64,000 nucleotides of DNA, from NCBI RefSeq assembly GCF_009905375.1, contig NC_133657.1, positions 63,922,503 through 63,986,502 of the forward strand, in the 5' to 3' direction. Source of the stretch: Apium graveolens. Taxonomy: Eukaryota > Streptophyta > Magnoliopsida > Apiales > Apiaceae. Below, in pieces: positions 47,961 to 60,363 of the stretch. Made by a program: the position numbers and the translations under genes. The stretch's first letter is position 1. The number at the start of each line of letters is the position of its first letter. The notes beneath the pieces were generated by a model. The model ran no database searches. It was not told the DNA's origin and was given only the letters and a program-made list of their open reading frames with translations.

Positions 47961-48589
47961 TAAAAATCAAAGGGGTCAAGTAACCCTTCCTTATGCAATG
48001 TCCGCCGTCTATTTTCACTAATATGACCTAGCCTACAGTGCCATAAATAGGTCAGATTTTCATCATCTCGTTTTCTTTTATTAGTTTGTTCAATCGGATG
48101 TAAATCATGCTCTGCGTCACATACATACAGACCATTATTTAAAATACCACGTCCATAAAGAACATCATCTCTAAGAATAGAACATTCATTATTCTTAATA
48201 ATAAATGAAAAACCATCCAAATCCGACATAGGAATAGAAACAATATTCCTCACAATAGAGGGAACGTAATAACAATTATTCAAAATAATTGTCTTGCCCG
48301 TAGGGATATGTAAACTAAATGATCCTACAGATATGGCCGCAACCCTTGCTCCATTGCCCATACGTAGAATCACCTTATCTTTTTCAAGAGTCCTACTTCC
48401 CTTTAGTCCTTGCAACGAATTGCATATATAAGAACCACAAGAGGTATCTAATACCCAAGTAGAAATTTGACCTAGTGACATATTAACTTTGATCATGAAC
48501 ATGCCTGAATCAGAAGCGGTAGTCTCACTACCCTTCTTCTTCTTCAATTCTGCAAGGTAAACCTTGCAGTTCCTCTTCCAGTGCCCCAC
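47961..48589 (-). pseudogene. unit 1 CCHC knuckle, protease and pre-integrase region
   Basis: The knuckle CFHCNKVGHWKRNC spans the start of this segment. The protease motif is TWVLDTSCGSYIC (copia D-T-x-C/A-G-S type), followed by RMGNGARV and a pre-integrase zinc motif in [14 protein letters not shown] stop at about 47960 separates it from the integrase. Confidence 0.8.
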
Positions 48590-49371
48590 CTTGTTACAGT
48601 GAAAGCAACTAGCTTTGCTCTTGGGGTCTTCAGCTTTTGGTGGAACCGGCTTTTTCTCACCGATTTTCTTCTTCTTGGAAGGGTTCTTCTTCCTTTTCTT
48701 AGGATTGGAACCTTCGCCAATTAGAAGAACAGAACTCTTCTTAGGGGAAAATTCGATTTCGCGGTCTTCAACATGTTGTGGAGTTCAGGCAGGCTGACAT
48801 CCAACTTATTCATGTGAAAGTTCACAATAAACTGCGAGAACGAACTCGGAAGTGATTGCAAGACCTATTCTTGGCTCAGCTCCCCATCCATGGAAAAACC
48901 AAGTTGTCCAAGACGTTCAATCAAATTGATCATCTTAAGTACATGGTCATTCACAGATGATCCCTCAGACATCCTACAACCGAACAGCTCCTTCGATATC
49001 TCATATCGAGCTGTCCTCCCTGCCACATCATACAACTCTTGTAGATGCATAAGGATAGTGTGAGCTTTCATATGCTCATGTTGCTTCTGTAGCTCAATGT
49101 TCATGGAAGCTAGCATGATGCATTGAGCAACATTTGCATCATCTATCGACTTACGATACACAACATGTTCATCATTATGTGCATCGCTAGCAGGTTCAGT
49201 AGGCTTAGGTGAGTCAAGCACATATTCCAGCTTCTCAATCCTGAGAACAATTCTCAAGTTTCGAAGCCAGACAGCAAAATTAGGACCAGTCAACTTGTGA
49301 GCATCTAGTATGTTCCGGAGTGATAGTGCAGAAGACATGACGAATATAGTAAATCTGTAAATGATAAACAC
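48590..49371 (-). pseudogene. unit 1 gag
   Basis: The ORF 48865-49371 starts MFIIYRFTIFVMSS; the conserved gag begins ALSLRNILDAHKLTGPNFAVWL, of the copia retrotran_gag type, and continues to RLGQLGFSMDGELSQE. There it stops (48865), one codon away from where unit 2 continues with DLVLQSLP. A Lys-rich stretch and the knuckle follow. The capsid would package element RNA. Confidence 0.8.
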
Positions 49372-49526
49372 ATAACAACACTTAGCAAATATTCAATTTC
49401 ATTTCAAAACACTATATGAATCAGGTCTTTATTCATAAGTGGCTCCCACTAGTTTATCTAATTTATACAACCTCTTAGTGAAGATTAAGCATTCATAATG
49501 CTAGTGGGAATAGGGATCCTACATTC

Positions 49527-49849
49527 CATCACACAACCTCGGTTGTAGCACGAAACGTCATGTGATGTTCAATAGGCAGACAACTCTTGTCAATTACATC
49601 TTATGTTATTCTCTAATATAACTTTAGCCTCTTAAATAATTGAGTCACGGCTGTAGCACGACAAACTCAATATTCTAAGTCAAGTCTAACCCAACATTTC
49701 GTACAATTGAATCAGTCTCCAACGGCCCACGGCTGTAGCACATAACGACCTTTAGATTCTAATTCAGTGTACACATCTCTATGTAATAGACAAGTATTTC
49801 TTATTTCGAAATCAAAGCCCTCGGCTGTAGCACGAAACGACAATGATTT
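49527..49849 (-). repeat. four stem-loops with a common loop motif (unit 1 leader)
   Basis: Arms: CATCACA/TGTGATG (49527-49533, 49561-49567); ATTGAGT/ACTCAAT (49639-49645, 49665-49671); GAATC/GATTC (49709-49713, 49755-49759); AAATCA/TGATTT (49809-49814, 49844-49849). Each encloses CGG(C/T)TGTAGCAC. The arms differ in sequence but remain complementary. Confidence 0.7.
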
Positions 49850-50529
49850 AAAAATAAGAACCACTTTCTATCATGTTGGAAGGCTATGACCGACACAAGC
49901 CCGTTGTGTCATTGGCCAATTACTACTTGATATTATTTAATTTTAGAGGGATTATATTACGTTACAATTATAATCATATTATAAAGAGATTCTTCCTTTT
50001 AAATTAAATATTTCAAATCAATAATCGATAATTAGATGATTCCCAGATCGGGTGGAGCATTGTCAAGAGGTGTCTCTTAATAACCCTTTCTTACAGATAG
50101 AAATCTGTTGTTGATAGAATCATCCTTTCTCTCAATATTAAAAATTCATTTTCAATTACGTGTTTCATAAACACGAGAATCTCATGATCATATTCATAAT
50201 ATTTATATTAAGGTCATTAAACAATTTCACTATACTAGATTGTCTAACAAACGCCTTATGTTAATTAAGTTCACCTAAATCTATCATCCAATGGTAAACA
50301 TAGGCATATATCACATATATAAGTATGAATAATAGTAAAGGCAGGCATGTTAAATCATGTAGCATATTAGTCTAAGCATTGTACATCTCTATGTATCACA
50401 TGAGGCATTTAAAAGTAATTAAAACAGTTAAAAACATGCTTTAAAACACTTCTGTTAGCTATAAACAGTCTGAAACAATTTCAGAAAATACAATATAATA
50501 TACCATTAGATGCATCTCGAAAAGACGAA

Positions 50530-50870
50530 TCCAACGGCACCAAGCACGTCCCATTCTGACCCTCCACGCGCCCCGAGAAGGTAAGCCACGCGCCGCCACG
50601 CGCACACGCGCTGTCAGGCGCGTGTCTGACTGTCTTCCACGCGCCCCACGCGCACACACGCCTCACGCCCCCAAACCCTGAGCTGACGTCAGCATGACGT
50701 CATCTGATGATGTCAGCATGACGTAAGCCCAGCTCTGACCGTTGACCCGCGCGTGTCTGACACGCGCCGTGCGTGACACACGAGTGCGTGAGCCCCACGC
50801 GCGCACGTCCAACGCGCGGTCTTCCACCTGTTCTAACAGTCGCCGTCGCCGCCTCCTTCGAACGACGTGC
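50530..50870 (-). promoter_or_regulatory. GC-rich block with TGACGTCA motifs (unit 1 leader)
   Basis: An abrupt GC/CpG-rich island in AT-rich DNA. TGACGTCA occurs at 50684 and 50695 and TGACGT near 50719. These are bZIP (as-1/CRE-like) site sequences. ACGCGC and GCGCGTGTCTGAC units recur. A regulatory role is only inferred. Confidence 0.5.
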
Positions 50871-51207
50871 CACCAAACCCTGTTCTTCTTTAATAGCCAC
50901 AGCAGGTGACAACTAAACATATATATATATATACTAACATATTATATATATATATTTAATTAAGAACTTAATTAAAACAACTTCAAAAATTCATAATAAT
51001 TAATCCATTCATCATAAAATTATGAAAAAAATACCCAGACGATCTACAACACTTGTAGAACCCAGATCTACAGTCAAAATAATTTTGAGAAAGAATTCTA
51101 ATCAGTCATAATTAATCCATGATATAACTTGTAAAAATCATAATTAATTCATACAAGCACATAAAATTCTGAAATTTTTATCACAGATCTATATGCATAC
51201 AATCTAT

Positions 51208-51219
51208 GCTCTGATACCA
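51208..51219 (-). other. primer-binding site of unit 1 (initiator Met-tRNA)
   Basis: The minus strand reads TGGTATCAGAGC one base inside LTR B. Confidence 0.9.
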
Positions 51220-51220
51220 T

Positions 51221-52887
51221 TGAAGGATTTTATCTGTCACGAAAGCATGGTAAAATAATTTTCATGATATTAAATTTATATAATATGCATACAGATCGTA
51301 AATTAAATCGAGGGATCGTTTCTAACCTTTAAAAGCGATCCAGGAACCACGAGAGGAGGTCCCTAGCAGCTGCTCCTCAAGTGTGAAACACTCCACCGGT
51401 ATCCACCAAGAAATCGATGTAATGGAGGAGGAGGAGGTGGAGAGAAGTAGGGTTTTTGAAATTTTTTAGGTTAAGACAAAATAAGGATTTATAATAGTAT
51501 ATTTATAGGCAAAATTTTCAGCTGAAAATTTTCCCATAAAATATTATTATTATTATTAACCCTTTATTCTTATTAACCTATTAACTAATAATTAAAATAC
51601 CTTTTAATTATTAATCCTTTTTCTAAACACTTTAGAAATAATTCTCACACTTGATTTAATTTTCAAAATTAAATTCTTAATTAATAATATTAAGAACTTT
51701 TCTTAATTAATTTATAATTAATTAAATCTCATTTAATCAATTATTAAATTTGCTAATTAATTATTTATTTCATAAATAAATAAATACCAGCCATTATTAA
51801 TTAATTCCTCCAACATTAAATCATTCTCTTTTATGATGTGACCCTGTAGGTTCAATATTAAGCCGGTAGTAGAAATAAATATTAATAAAACTATTTTATC
51901 ATTATTTATATAAATTCTCTAATTCATTAAATATGATTAATTAATCATATTTATTCTACATCGTGAGGGATACTTCTCAACATATCGTAAGTATCCGGAT
52001 AATACGAATTCACTGCTTAGAATACCAAGAACCCATTCAGTGAGTAGTTACCGTACAATCAATTCCTTCTACCCTGCAATGTCACGATTAAATACAAGGC
52101 ATGGAACTTGTGTCAAGCCTATCTTATTTAATCATTTGCTTTCCCATCCACTATGCTTAGTTCTATTTAATGTAAATTAGAAACTCCTTTCTAATTTCAT
52201 TCACTCTGGCCAGAGATTCCTGAACTAGCATAAGTGGATCAGCATTGAACATTCTCTTCCTTCACTGGTAGGGGTAGATCCTTTACTGATCATACACTAT
52301 CGTCGTGTACAAATTCCTATACCCAGTAGAGCCCTTATAATTGTCCCTTGAGACTAAGAACTAAATCAAAGCATAGTTCAGTGTACACAAGATGACTATG
52401 ATGACCTCAAGTCTAAGGATACTTGTACAACTATCACTATGTGAACAACTACTGACACGTGAGTGAACTCCATCAGTTGTTCATCTGTGTGAGTCATGTT
52501 CAGTGAACTTAGTCTATAATAAGCACCTACATACTAGCTTTAGTGTCACCACACAAATGTCTATGAGAATAGACAACCTTCATAATGAAGCAAACATGGT
52601 ATGTACCGATCTTTGCGGATTATTAATTACCAATTAGTAATCCTATGACCAGGAACTATTTAAGTTTAGAGTTATCATCTTTTAGGTCTCATTATTATGA
52701 TCTCATTAAAATCCATAAAAAGCTTTACTCTAAACTGTGGTATATCTTATTTAAACACTTAAAATAGATAGAGCCCGCAATAAAAACAAAACAAGTCTTT
52801 TCTTAATATCAATAAAATCAAAACAGATTACATAAAAGTTATTCCTAAATCCTCATACATGATTGGACTTAGGACATATCTCTTTCA
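51221..52887 (-). repeat. LTR B, shared by units 1 and 2
   Basis: TGAAGGATTTTATC at the left and TCTCTTTCA at the right. It has a primer site on its left and a polypurine-tract complement (ATCTCCCACTTGTAC) on its right, so it belongs to both neighbours. Confidence 0.9.
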
Positions 52888-54800
52888 ATCTCCCACTTGT
52901 ACTAAAGCCAATCACTCTGGTATCTAATACCCATCTTGTCTTTATGACGATCAAAGTGACTTTGAGAAAGTGGCTTTGTTAAAGGGTCTGCTATATTTCA
53001 ACAATCTCCCTAATCAGATGAAAGCGCCGCAGGATATGTTTGGAATTTTTATGAGACCTAGGTTCCTTGGCTTGTGCTATTGCTGCATTGTTATCACAAT
53101 ACAACACAATAGGCTCTCCAACGCTAGGAACAACTCCTAACTCAGAAACAAATTTCCTCTGTCAAACGGCTTCTTTTGCAGCCTCACTTGCAGCTATATA
53201 TTCTGCTTCCGCTGTGGAGTCAGCCGTTGTAGACTGTTTGGAACTCTTCCAACTAATCGCACCACCATTCAGAGTAAACACGTACCCTGGCATGGATTTG
53301 CTATCACTTTCTAATTGAAAACTAGAGTCAGTATAACCCTCTATTTTCAACTCAGATTCACCACCAAAAACAAGAAAAATGTCCTTAGTCCTTCGCAAGT
53401 ACTTAAGGATGTTCTTCACTGCTTTCCAGTGGTCTTTACCTGGATTGGACTGATATCTGCTCGTCACACTAATTGAATAAGCAACATCAGGCCTAGTACA
53501 CAATATCGCGTACATGATAGATCCTATTGCTGAAGCATAAGGAATATTACTCATGCGCTCTCTTTCCTCAGGTGTCTTAGGAGACATTTTTTCGGAAAGG
53601 GAGACTTCATGGCTCATCGGTATGAGACCTCTTTTGGAGTTTTCCATGCTAAACCTTTTAAGCACTTTCTGGATGTATGTACCCTGGGTAAGACCTATCA
53701 TTCTTCTAGATCTATCTCTATAGATCTTCATACCGAGAATGTAGGATGCTTCTCCCAAGTCCTTCATGGTGAAGTTCTTTGATAGCCATACTTTGACTGA
53801 TTGCAGCATCGGTATATCATTTCCTATAAGAAGTATGTCATCTACATACAATACAAGAAATGTTACCGCACTCCCACTAACCTTCTTGTAGACACATGGT
53901 TCATCTATGTTTTTGATAAAACTAAACTCTTTGATTGTCTCATCAAAATGGATGTTCCATCTACGAGAAACTTGCCTTAAACCATATATGGTTCGCAGTA
54001 GCTTACACACTAGGTGTTCTTTTCCCTTGGAAAGAAAACCCTCTGGATGTGTCATATACACTTCCTCCACAAGTTCCCTATTGAGGAAGGCCGTTTTCAC
54101 GTCCATTTGGCAGACCTCATAGTCGTAGTAAGCAGCAATCGCAAGCAAAATCCGAATTGATTTTAACAGGGCTACAGGCGAAAAAGTTTCATCAAAGTCA
54201 ATCCCTTGCCTTTGTTTGAATCCGTTTGCAACGAGCCTGGCCTTATAGGTCTCCACCTGGCCATCTGCTCCAATCTTTCTTTTGTATACCCACTTGTACC
54301 CAATAGGCTTAACACCTTCAGGCGCCTCAACCAGAGTCCATACTTGGTTGGTATACATAGATTCCATTTCGGATTTCATGACACTATGCCATTTCTCTGA
54401 GTCAACACTACTCATAGCCTCATTATAGGTCACAGGGTCGTCATCATCAATGATTGACAACTCATTATCATTCTCAATGACAAGGCCATAATACCTCTCT
54501 GGTTGGCGAGACATTCTCCCTGTCCTACGAATGGGCTATTCCACAGAAGGTTGTTCAGTCTGAACAGGTGTTTCCACTTGATCCATAGTAGTTTGTGCTT
54601 CTTGAACTTCATCAAGTTCAACTTTGCTCCCACTGTTTCTTTCAAGGATAAACTGCTTTTCCAAGAAGGTAGCATGTCTGGAGATAAACACTCAATGATT
54701 GGTGTAAAAGTAATACCCCAAAGTCTCTTTAGGATATCCCACAAAATTACATTTTACGGATCGAGATTCCAGCTTATCTGGGTTAACTTTCTTGACATAA
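52888..54800 (-). pseudogene. unit 2 RT-RNase H
   Basis: A 450-codon open frame (53162-54514) covers RT (ARLVANGFKQRQG, FSPVALLKSIR, QMDVKTAFLN, YVDDILL) and RNase H (GYTDSSF, STAEAEYIAAS). It ends at the TGA after AKEAV (53162-53164), which units 1 and 3 share. The linker to integrase (54430-54744) is in another frame, after a stop at about 54538. It is the least damaged RT in the array. Confidence 0.85.
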
Positions 54801-55500
54801 GATAGACATCCCCAAATCTTAACGAGTTTAAGACTCGGTTTCCTTTTTTTCCATATCTCATATGGAGTTTGAGGAACAGATTTGGAAGGCACCTTATTCA
54901 GTAAATATGTCGAGGTTTCCAATGCATAACCCCATAGGAATACTGGAAGATTCGCATAGCTCATCATGGACCAAACCATGTCTAACAAAGTTCGATTTCT
55001 CCTTTCAGATACCCCATTCAACTGTGGAGTATATGGAGGAGTCCCCTGGGAGACTATACCATTTTCTTTGAGATAATATAGAAACTCTCCATTCAAGTAT
55101 TCACCACCTCGATCTGATCGAAGAGTTATAATACTATATTTGGTTTGTTTCTCCTCTTCATATTTATATTCTTTGAACTTTTCAAAGGCTTCATACTTGT
55201 GTTTCATCAAATACACATATCTGAATCTAGATTTATCATCTATGAAAGTAATGAAGTATGAAAATCCACCCATGGCTTGCATAGATATTGGTCCACATAC
55301 ATCTGTGTGTACCAATCCTAGCAAATCTGCAGCCCTCTCTCCATGTCCACTAAATGGAGATTTGGTCATTTTACCCAATAGACAAGACTCGCATGTAGGA
55401 AATGATTCAAAATCAAAGGGGTCAAGTAACCCTTCCTTATGCAATGTCCGCAGTCTATTTTCACTAATATGACCTAGCCTACAGTGCCATAAATAGGTCA
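54692..55500 (-). pseudogene. unit 2 integrase, catalytic triad readable
   Basis: The 250-residue segment has CESCLLGK (zinc part), [17 protein letters not shown] and [10 protein letters not shown], so all three DDE residues are visible, unlike unit 1. It is followed by the [17 protein letters not shown]-terminal motif. It begins within the pre-integrase region and is separated from the protease segment by a TGA near 55514. Confidence 0.85.
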
Positions 55501-55513
55501 GATTTTCATCATC

Positions 55514-56818
55514 TCATTTTCTTTTATTAGTTTGTTCAATCTGAAGTAAATCATGCTCTACATCACATACATACAGACCATTATTTAAAATACCACGTCC
55601 ATAAAGAACATTATCTCTAAGAATAGAACATTCATTATTCTTAATAATAAATGAAAAAACATCCAAATCCAACATAGGAATAGAAACAATATTCCTCACA
55701 ATAGAGGGAACGTAATAACAATTATTCAAAATAATTGTATTGGCTGTAGGCATATGTAAATTAAATGATCCTACAGATATGGCCGCAACCCTTGCTCCAT
55801 TGCCCATACGTAGAATCACCTCATCTTTTTCAAGAGTCCTACTCCCCTTTAGTCCTTTCAACGAATTGCAAATATGAGAACCACAGGAGGTATCTAATAC
55901 CCAAGTAGAAATTTGACCTAGTGACATATTAACTTCGATCATGAACATGCCTGAATCAGAAGCGGTAGTCTCACTACCCTTCTTCTTCTTCAATTCTGCA
56001 AGGTAAACCTTGCAGTTCCTCTTCCAGTGCCACACCTTCTTACAGTGAAAGCAAATAGCTTTGCTCTTGGGGTCTTCAGCTTTTGGTGGAACCGGCTTTT
56101 TCTCACCTATTTTCTTCTTCTTGGAACGGTTCTTCTTCCTTTTCTTAGGATTTAAACCTTCGCCAATTAGAAGAACAGAATTCTTCTTAGGAGGAAAATT
56201 AGATTCCGCAGTCTTCAATATGTTGTGGAGTTCAGGCAGGCTGACATCCAACTTATTCATGTGAAAGTTCACAACAAACTGCGAGAACGAACTTGGAAGT
56301 GATTGCAAGACCAAGTCTTGGCTCAGCTCCCCATCCATGGCAAAACCAATTTGTCCAAGACGTTCAATCAAATTGATCATCTTAAGTACATGGTCATTCA
56401 CAGATGATCCCTCAGACATCCTACAACCGAACAGCTCCTTCGATATCTCATATCGAGCTGTCCTCCCTGCCACATCATACAACTCTTATAGATGCATAAG
56501 GATAGTGTGAGCATCCATATGCTCATGTTGTTTCTGTAGCTCAATATTCATGGAAGCTAGCATGATGCATTGAGCAAAATTTGCATCATCTATCGACTTA
56601 CGATACACAACATGTTCATCATTATGTGCATCACTAGCAGGTTCAGTAGGCTTAGGTGAGTCAAGTATATATTCCAGCTTCTCAACCCTGAGAACAATTC
56701 TCAAGTTTCGAAGCCATACAGCAAAATTAGGACCAGTCAACTTGTGAGCATCTAGTATGTTCTGGAGTGATAGTGCAGAAGACATGACGAATATAGTAAA
56801 TCTGTAAATGATAAACAC
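55514..56818 (-). pseudogene. unit 2 gag-protease with one nonsense codon
   Basis: Gag starts at 56818 (MFIIYRFTIFVMSS, as in unit 1) and is interrupted at 56486 by a TAA where unit 1 has CAA. It then continues in the same frame to 55514 through RLGQIGFAMDGELSQ, a Lys-rich stretch, the knuckle CFHCKKVWHWKRNC and the protease motif TWVLDTSCGSHIC. The segment ends with a TGA after NKRK where unit 1 has an Arg codon. Apart from these stops the frame is well kept. Confidence 0.85.
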
Positions 56819-58688
56819 ATAACAACACTTAGCAAATATTCAATTTTATTTCAAAACACTATATGAATCGGGTCTTTATTCATAAGTGGCTCCCACTAGT
56901 TTATCTAATTTATACAACCCCTAAGTGAAAATTAAGCATTCATAATGCTAGTGGGAATAGGGATCCTACATTCCATCACACAACCTCGGTTGTAGCACGA
57001 AATGTCATGTGATGTTCAATAGGCAGACAACTCTTATCAATTACATCTTATGTTATTCCCTAATATAACTTTAGCCTCTTGAATAATTGAGTAACGGCTG
57101 TAGCACGACAAACTCAATATTCTAAGTTAAGTCTAACCCAACATTTCGTACAATTGAATCAGTCTCCAACGGCCCACGGCTGTAGCACGTAACGACCTTT
57201 AGATTCTAATTCAGTGTACACATCTCTATGTAATAGAAAAGTATTTCTTATTTCGAAATCAAAGCCCTCAGCTGTAGCACGAAATGACAATGATTTAAAA
57301 ATAAGAACCACTTTCTACCATGTTGGAAGGCTATGACCGACACAAGCCTGTTGTGTCATTGGCCAATTACTACTTGATATTATTTAATTTTAGAGCGATT
57401 ATATTACGTTACAATCATAATCATATTATAAAGAGATTCTTCCTTTAAAATTAAATATTTCAAATCAATAATCGATAATTAGATGATTCCCAGATCGGGT
57501 GGAGCATTGTCAATATGCGTCTCTTAATAACCCTTTCTTACAGATAGAAATCTGTTGTTGACAGAATCATCCTTTTTCTCAATATTGAAAATTCATATTC
57601 AATTACGTGTTTCATAAATACGAGAATCTCATGATCATATTCATAATATTTATATTAAGGTCATGAAACAATTTCACTATACTAGATTGTCTAACAAACG
57701 CCTTATGTTAATTAAGTTCACCTAAATCTATCATCCAATGGTAAACATAGGCATATATCACATATATAAGTATGAATAAACGTAAAGGTAGGCATGTTAA
57801 ATCATGTAGCATATTAGTCTAAACATTATACATCTCTATGTATCACATGAGGCATTTAAAAGTAATTAAAACAGTTAAAAACATGCTTTAAAACACTTCT
57901 GTTAGCTATAAACAGTCTGAAACAGTTTCAGAAAATACAATATAATATACCATTAGATGCGTCTCGAAAAGAGGAATCCAACGGCACCAAGCACGTCCCA
58001 TTCTGACCCTTCACGCGCCCTCACGTGCCCCGAGAAGGTAAGCCACGTGCCGCTACGCGCACACGCGCTGTCAGGCACGTGTCTGACTGTCTTCCACGCG
58101 CCCCACGCGCACACACGCCTCACCCGCCCCAAACCCTGAGCTGACGTCAGCATGACGTCATCTGATGATGTCAACATGACGTAAGCACAGCTCTGACCGT
58201 TGACCTACGCGTGTCTGACACACGCCGCACGTGTCTGACACACGCCGCGCGTGACACGCAAGCGCGTGAGCCCCACGCGCGCACGTCAGACGCGCGGTCC
58301 TCCCCCTGTTCTGACAGTCGCCGCCGCCTCCTCCTTCGAACGACGTGCGACCAAACTCTGTTCTTCTTTAATAGCCACAGCAGGTGACAACTAAACATAT
58401 ATATATATACTAACAGATTATATATATATATATATTTAATTACGAATTTAATTAAAACAACTTCAAAAATTCATAATAATTAATCTATTCATCATAAAAT
58501 TATGAAAAAAATACCCAGACGATCTACAACACTTGTAGAACCCAGATCTACAGTCAAAATAATTCTGACAAACAATTTCTAATCAGTCATAATTAATCCA
58601 TGATATAACTTGTAAAAATTATAATTAATTCATACAAGCACATAAAATTCTGAAATTTTTATCACAGATCTACATGCATACAATCTAT
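56819..58688 (-). other. unit 2 untranslated leader with the same stem-loops and GC-rich block
   Basis: This repeats the unit 1 leader. The first stem CATCACA/TGTGATG is at 56974-56980 and 57008-57014, and the second (ATTGAGT/ACTCAAT) follows near 57086-57118, both with the CGGCTGTAGCACG-type loop. The GC-rich block (about 57990-58340) has TGACGTCA and an expanded series of CACACGCCGC-like units compared with unit 1. Confidence 0.75.
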
Positions 58689-58700
58689 GCTCTGATACCA
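58689..58700 (-). other. primer-binding site of unit 2
   Basis: TGGTATCAGAGC on the minus strand, next to LTR C. Confidence 0.9.
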
Positions 58701-58701
58701 T

Positions 58702-60363
58702 TGAAGGATTTTATCTATCACGGAAGCATGGTAAAACAATTTTCATGATATAAAATTCATATAATATGCATACAGATCGTAAATTAAATCGAGGGATCAT
58801 TTCTAACCTTTAAAAGCGATCCAAGAATCACGAGCGGAGGTCCCTAGCAGCTGCTCCTCAAGGGTGAAGCACTCCACCGGTATCCACCAAGAAATCGATG
58901 TAATGGAGGAGGATGAGGTGGAGAGAATTAGGATTTTTGAAATTTTTAGGTTAAGACAAAATATGGGTTTATAATAGTATATTTATAGGCAAAATTTTCA
59001 GCTGAAAATTTTCCCATAAAATATTATTATTATTAACCCTTTATTCTTATTAACCTATTAACTAATAATTAAAACACCTTTTAATTATTAATCCTTTTTC
59101 TAAACACTTTAGAAATAATTCTCTCACTTGATTTAATTTTCAAAATTAAATTCTTAATTAATAATATTAAGAATTTTCTTAATTAATTTATAATTAATTA
59201 AATCTCATTTAATCAATTATTAAATTTGCTAATTAATTATTTATTTCACAAATAAATAATTACCAGCCATTATTAATTAATTCCTCAAACATTAAATCAT
59301 TCTCTTTTATGGTGTGACCCTGTAGGTTTAATATTAAGCCGGTAGTAGAAATAAATAATAATAAAACTATTTTATCATTATTTATATAAATTCTCTAATT
59401 CATTAAATATGATTAATTAATCATATTTATTCTACATCGTGAGGGATCCTTCTCAGCATATCGCGACTATCCGGATAATACGAATTCACTGCTTAGAATA
59501 CCAAGAACCCATTCAGTGAGTAGTTACCGTACAATCAATTCCTTCCACCCTGCAATGTCACGATTAAATACAAGGCATGGAAGTTTTGTCAAGTCTATCT
59601 TATTTAATCATTTGCTTTCCCATCCACTATGCTTAGTTCTATTTAATGTAAATTAGAAACTCCTTTCTAATTTCATTCACTCTGGCCAGAGATTCCTGAA
59701 CTAGCATAAGTGGATCAGCATTGAACATTCTCTTCCTTCACTGGAAGGGGTAGATCCTTTATTGATCATACACTATCTTCGTGTACAAATTCCTATACCC
59801 AGTAGAGCCCTTATAATTGTCCCTTGAGACTAAGAACTAAACCAAAGCATAGTTCAGTGTACACAAGATGACTATGATGACCTCAAGTCTAAGGATACTT
59901 GTACAACTATCACTATGTGAACAACTACTGACACGTGAGTGAACTCCATCAGTTGTTCATATGTGTGAGTCATGTTCAGTGAACTTATTCTATAATAAGC
60001 ACCTACATACTAGCTTTAGTGTCACCACACAAATGTCTATGAGAACAGACAGCCTTCATAATGAAGCAAGCATGGTATGTACCGATCTTTGCGGATTATT
60101 AATTACCAGTTAGTAATCCTACGACCATGAACTATTTAAGTTTAGAGTTATCATCTTTTAGGTCTCATTATTATGATCTCATCACAATCCATAAAAAGCT
60201 TTACTCTAAACTGTGGTATATCTTATTTAAACACTTAAAATAGATAGAGCCCGCAATAAAAACAAAACAAGTCTTTTATTAATATCAATGAAATCAAAAC
60301 AGATTACATAAAAGTTATTCCTAAATCCTCATACATGATTAGACTTAGGACATATCTCTTTCA
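58702..60363 (-). repeat. LTR C of the tandem array
   Basis: TGAAGGATTTTATC to TCTCTTTCA. It acts as 5' LTR of unit 2 and 3' LTR of truncated unit 3. Confidence 0.9.

Larger units (their letters stand above)
49372..51207 (-). other. unit 1 untranslated leader with stem-loop series and GC-rich block
   Basis: About 1.8 kb between the primer site and gag. Next to gag lie a CCCACTAG/CTAGTGGG pair (49445-49508) and four stem-loops sharing the loop motif CGGCTGTAGCACG. Then comes a hairpin GACACAA-gcccg-TTGTGTC (49892-49910). A GC-rich, CpG-rich block follows at about 50530-50870, with repeated ACGCGC and TGACGTCA motifs. The organisation is the same in unit 2. Confidence 0.75.

Noticed and set aside
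50459..50920. Overlapping Arg-rich open frames (60-85 codons) in the GC-rich block, repeated in unit 2
   Set aside because: They arise from GC-rich ACGCGC repeats, which lack stops in several frames on both strands; no domain, and they lie in the retrotransposon leader.
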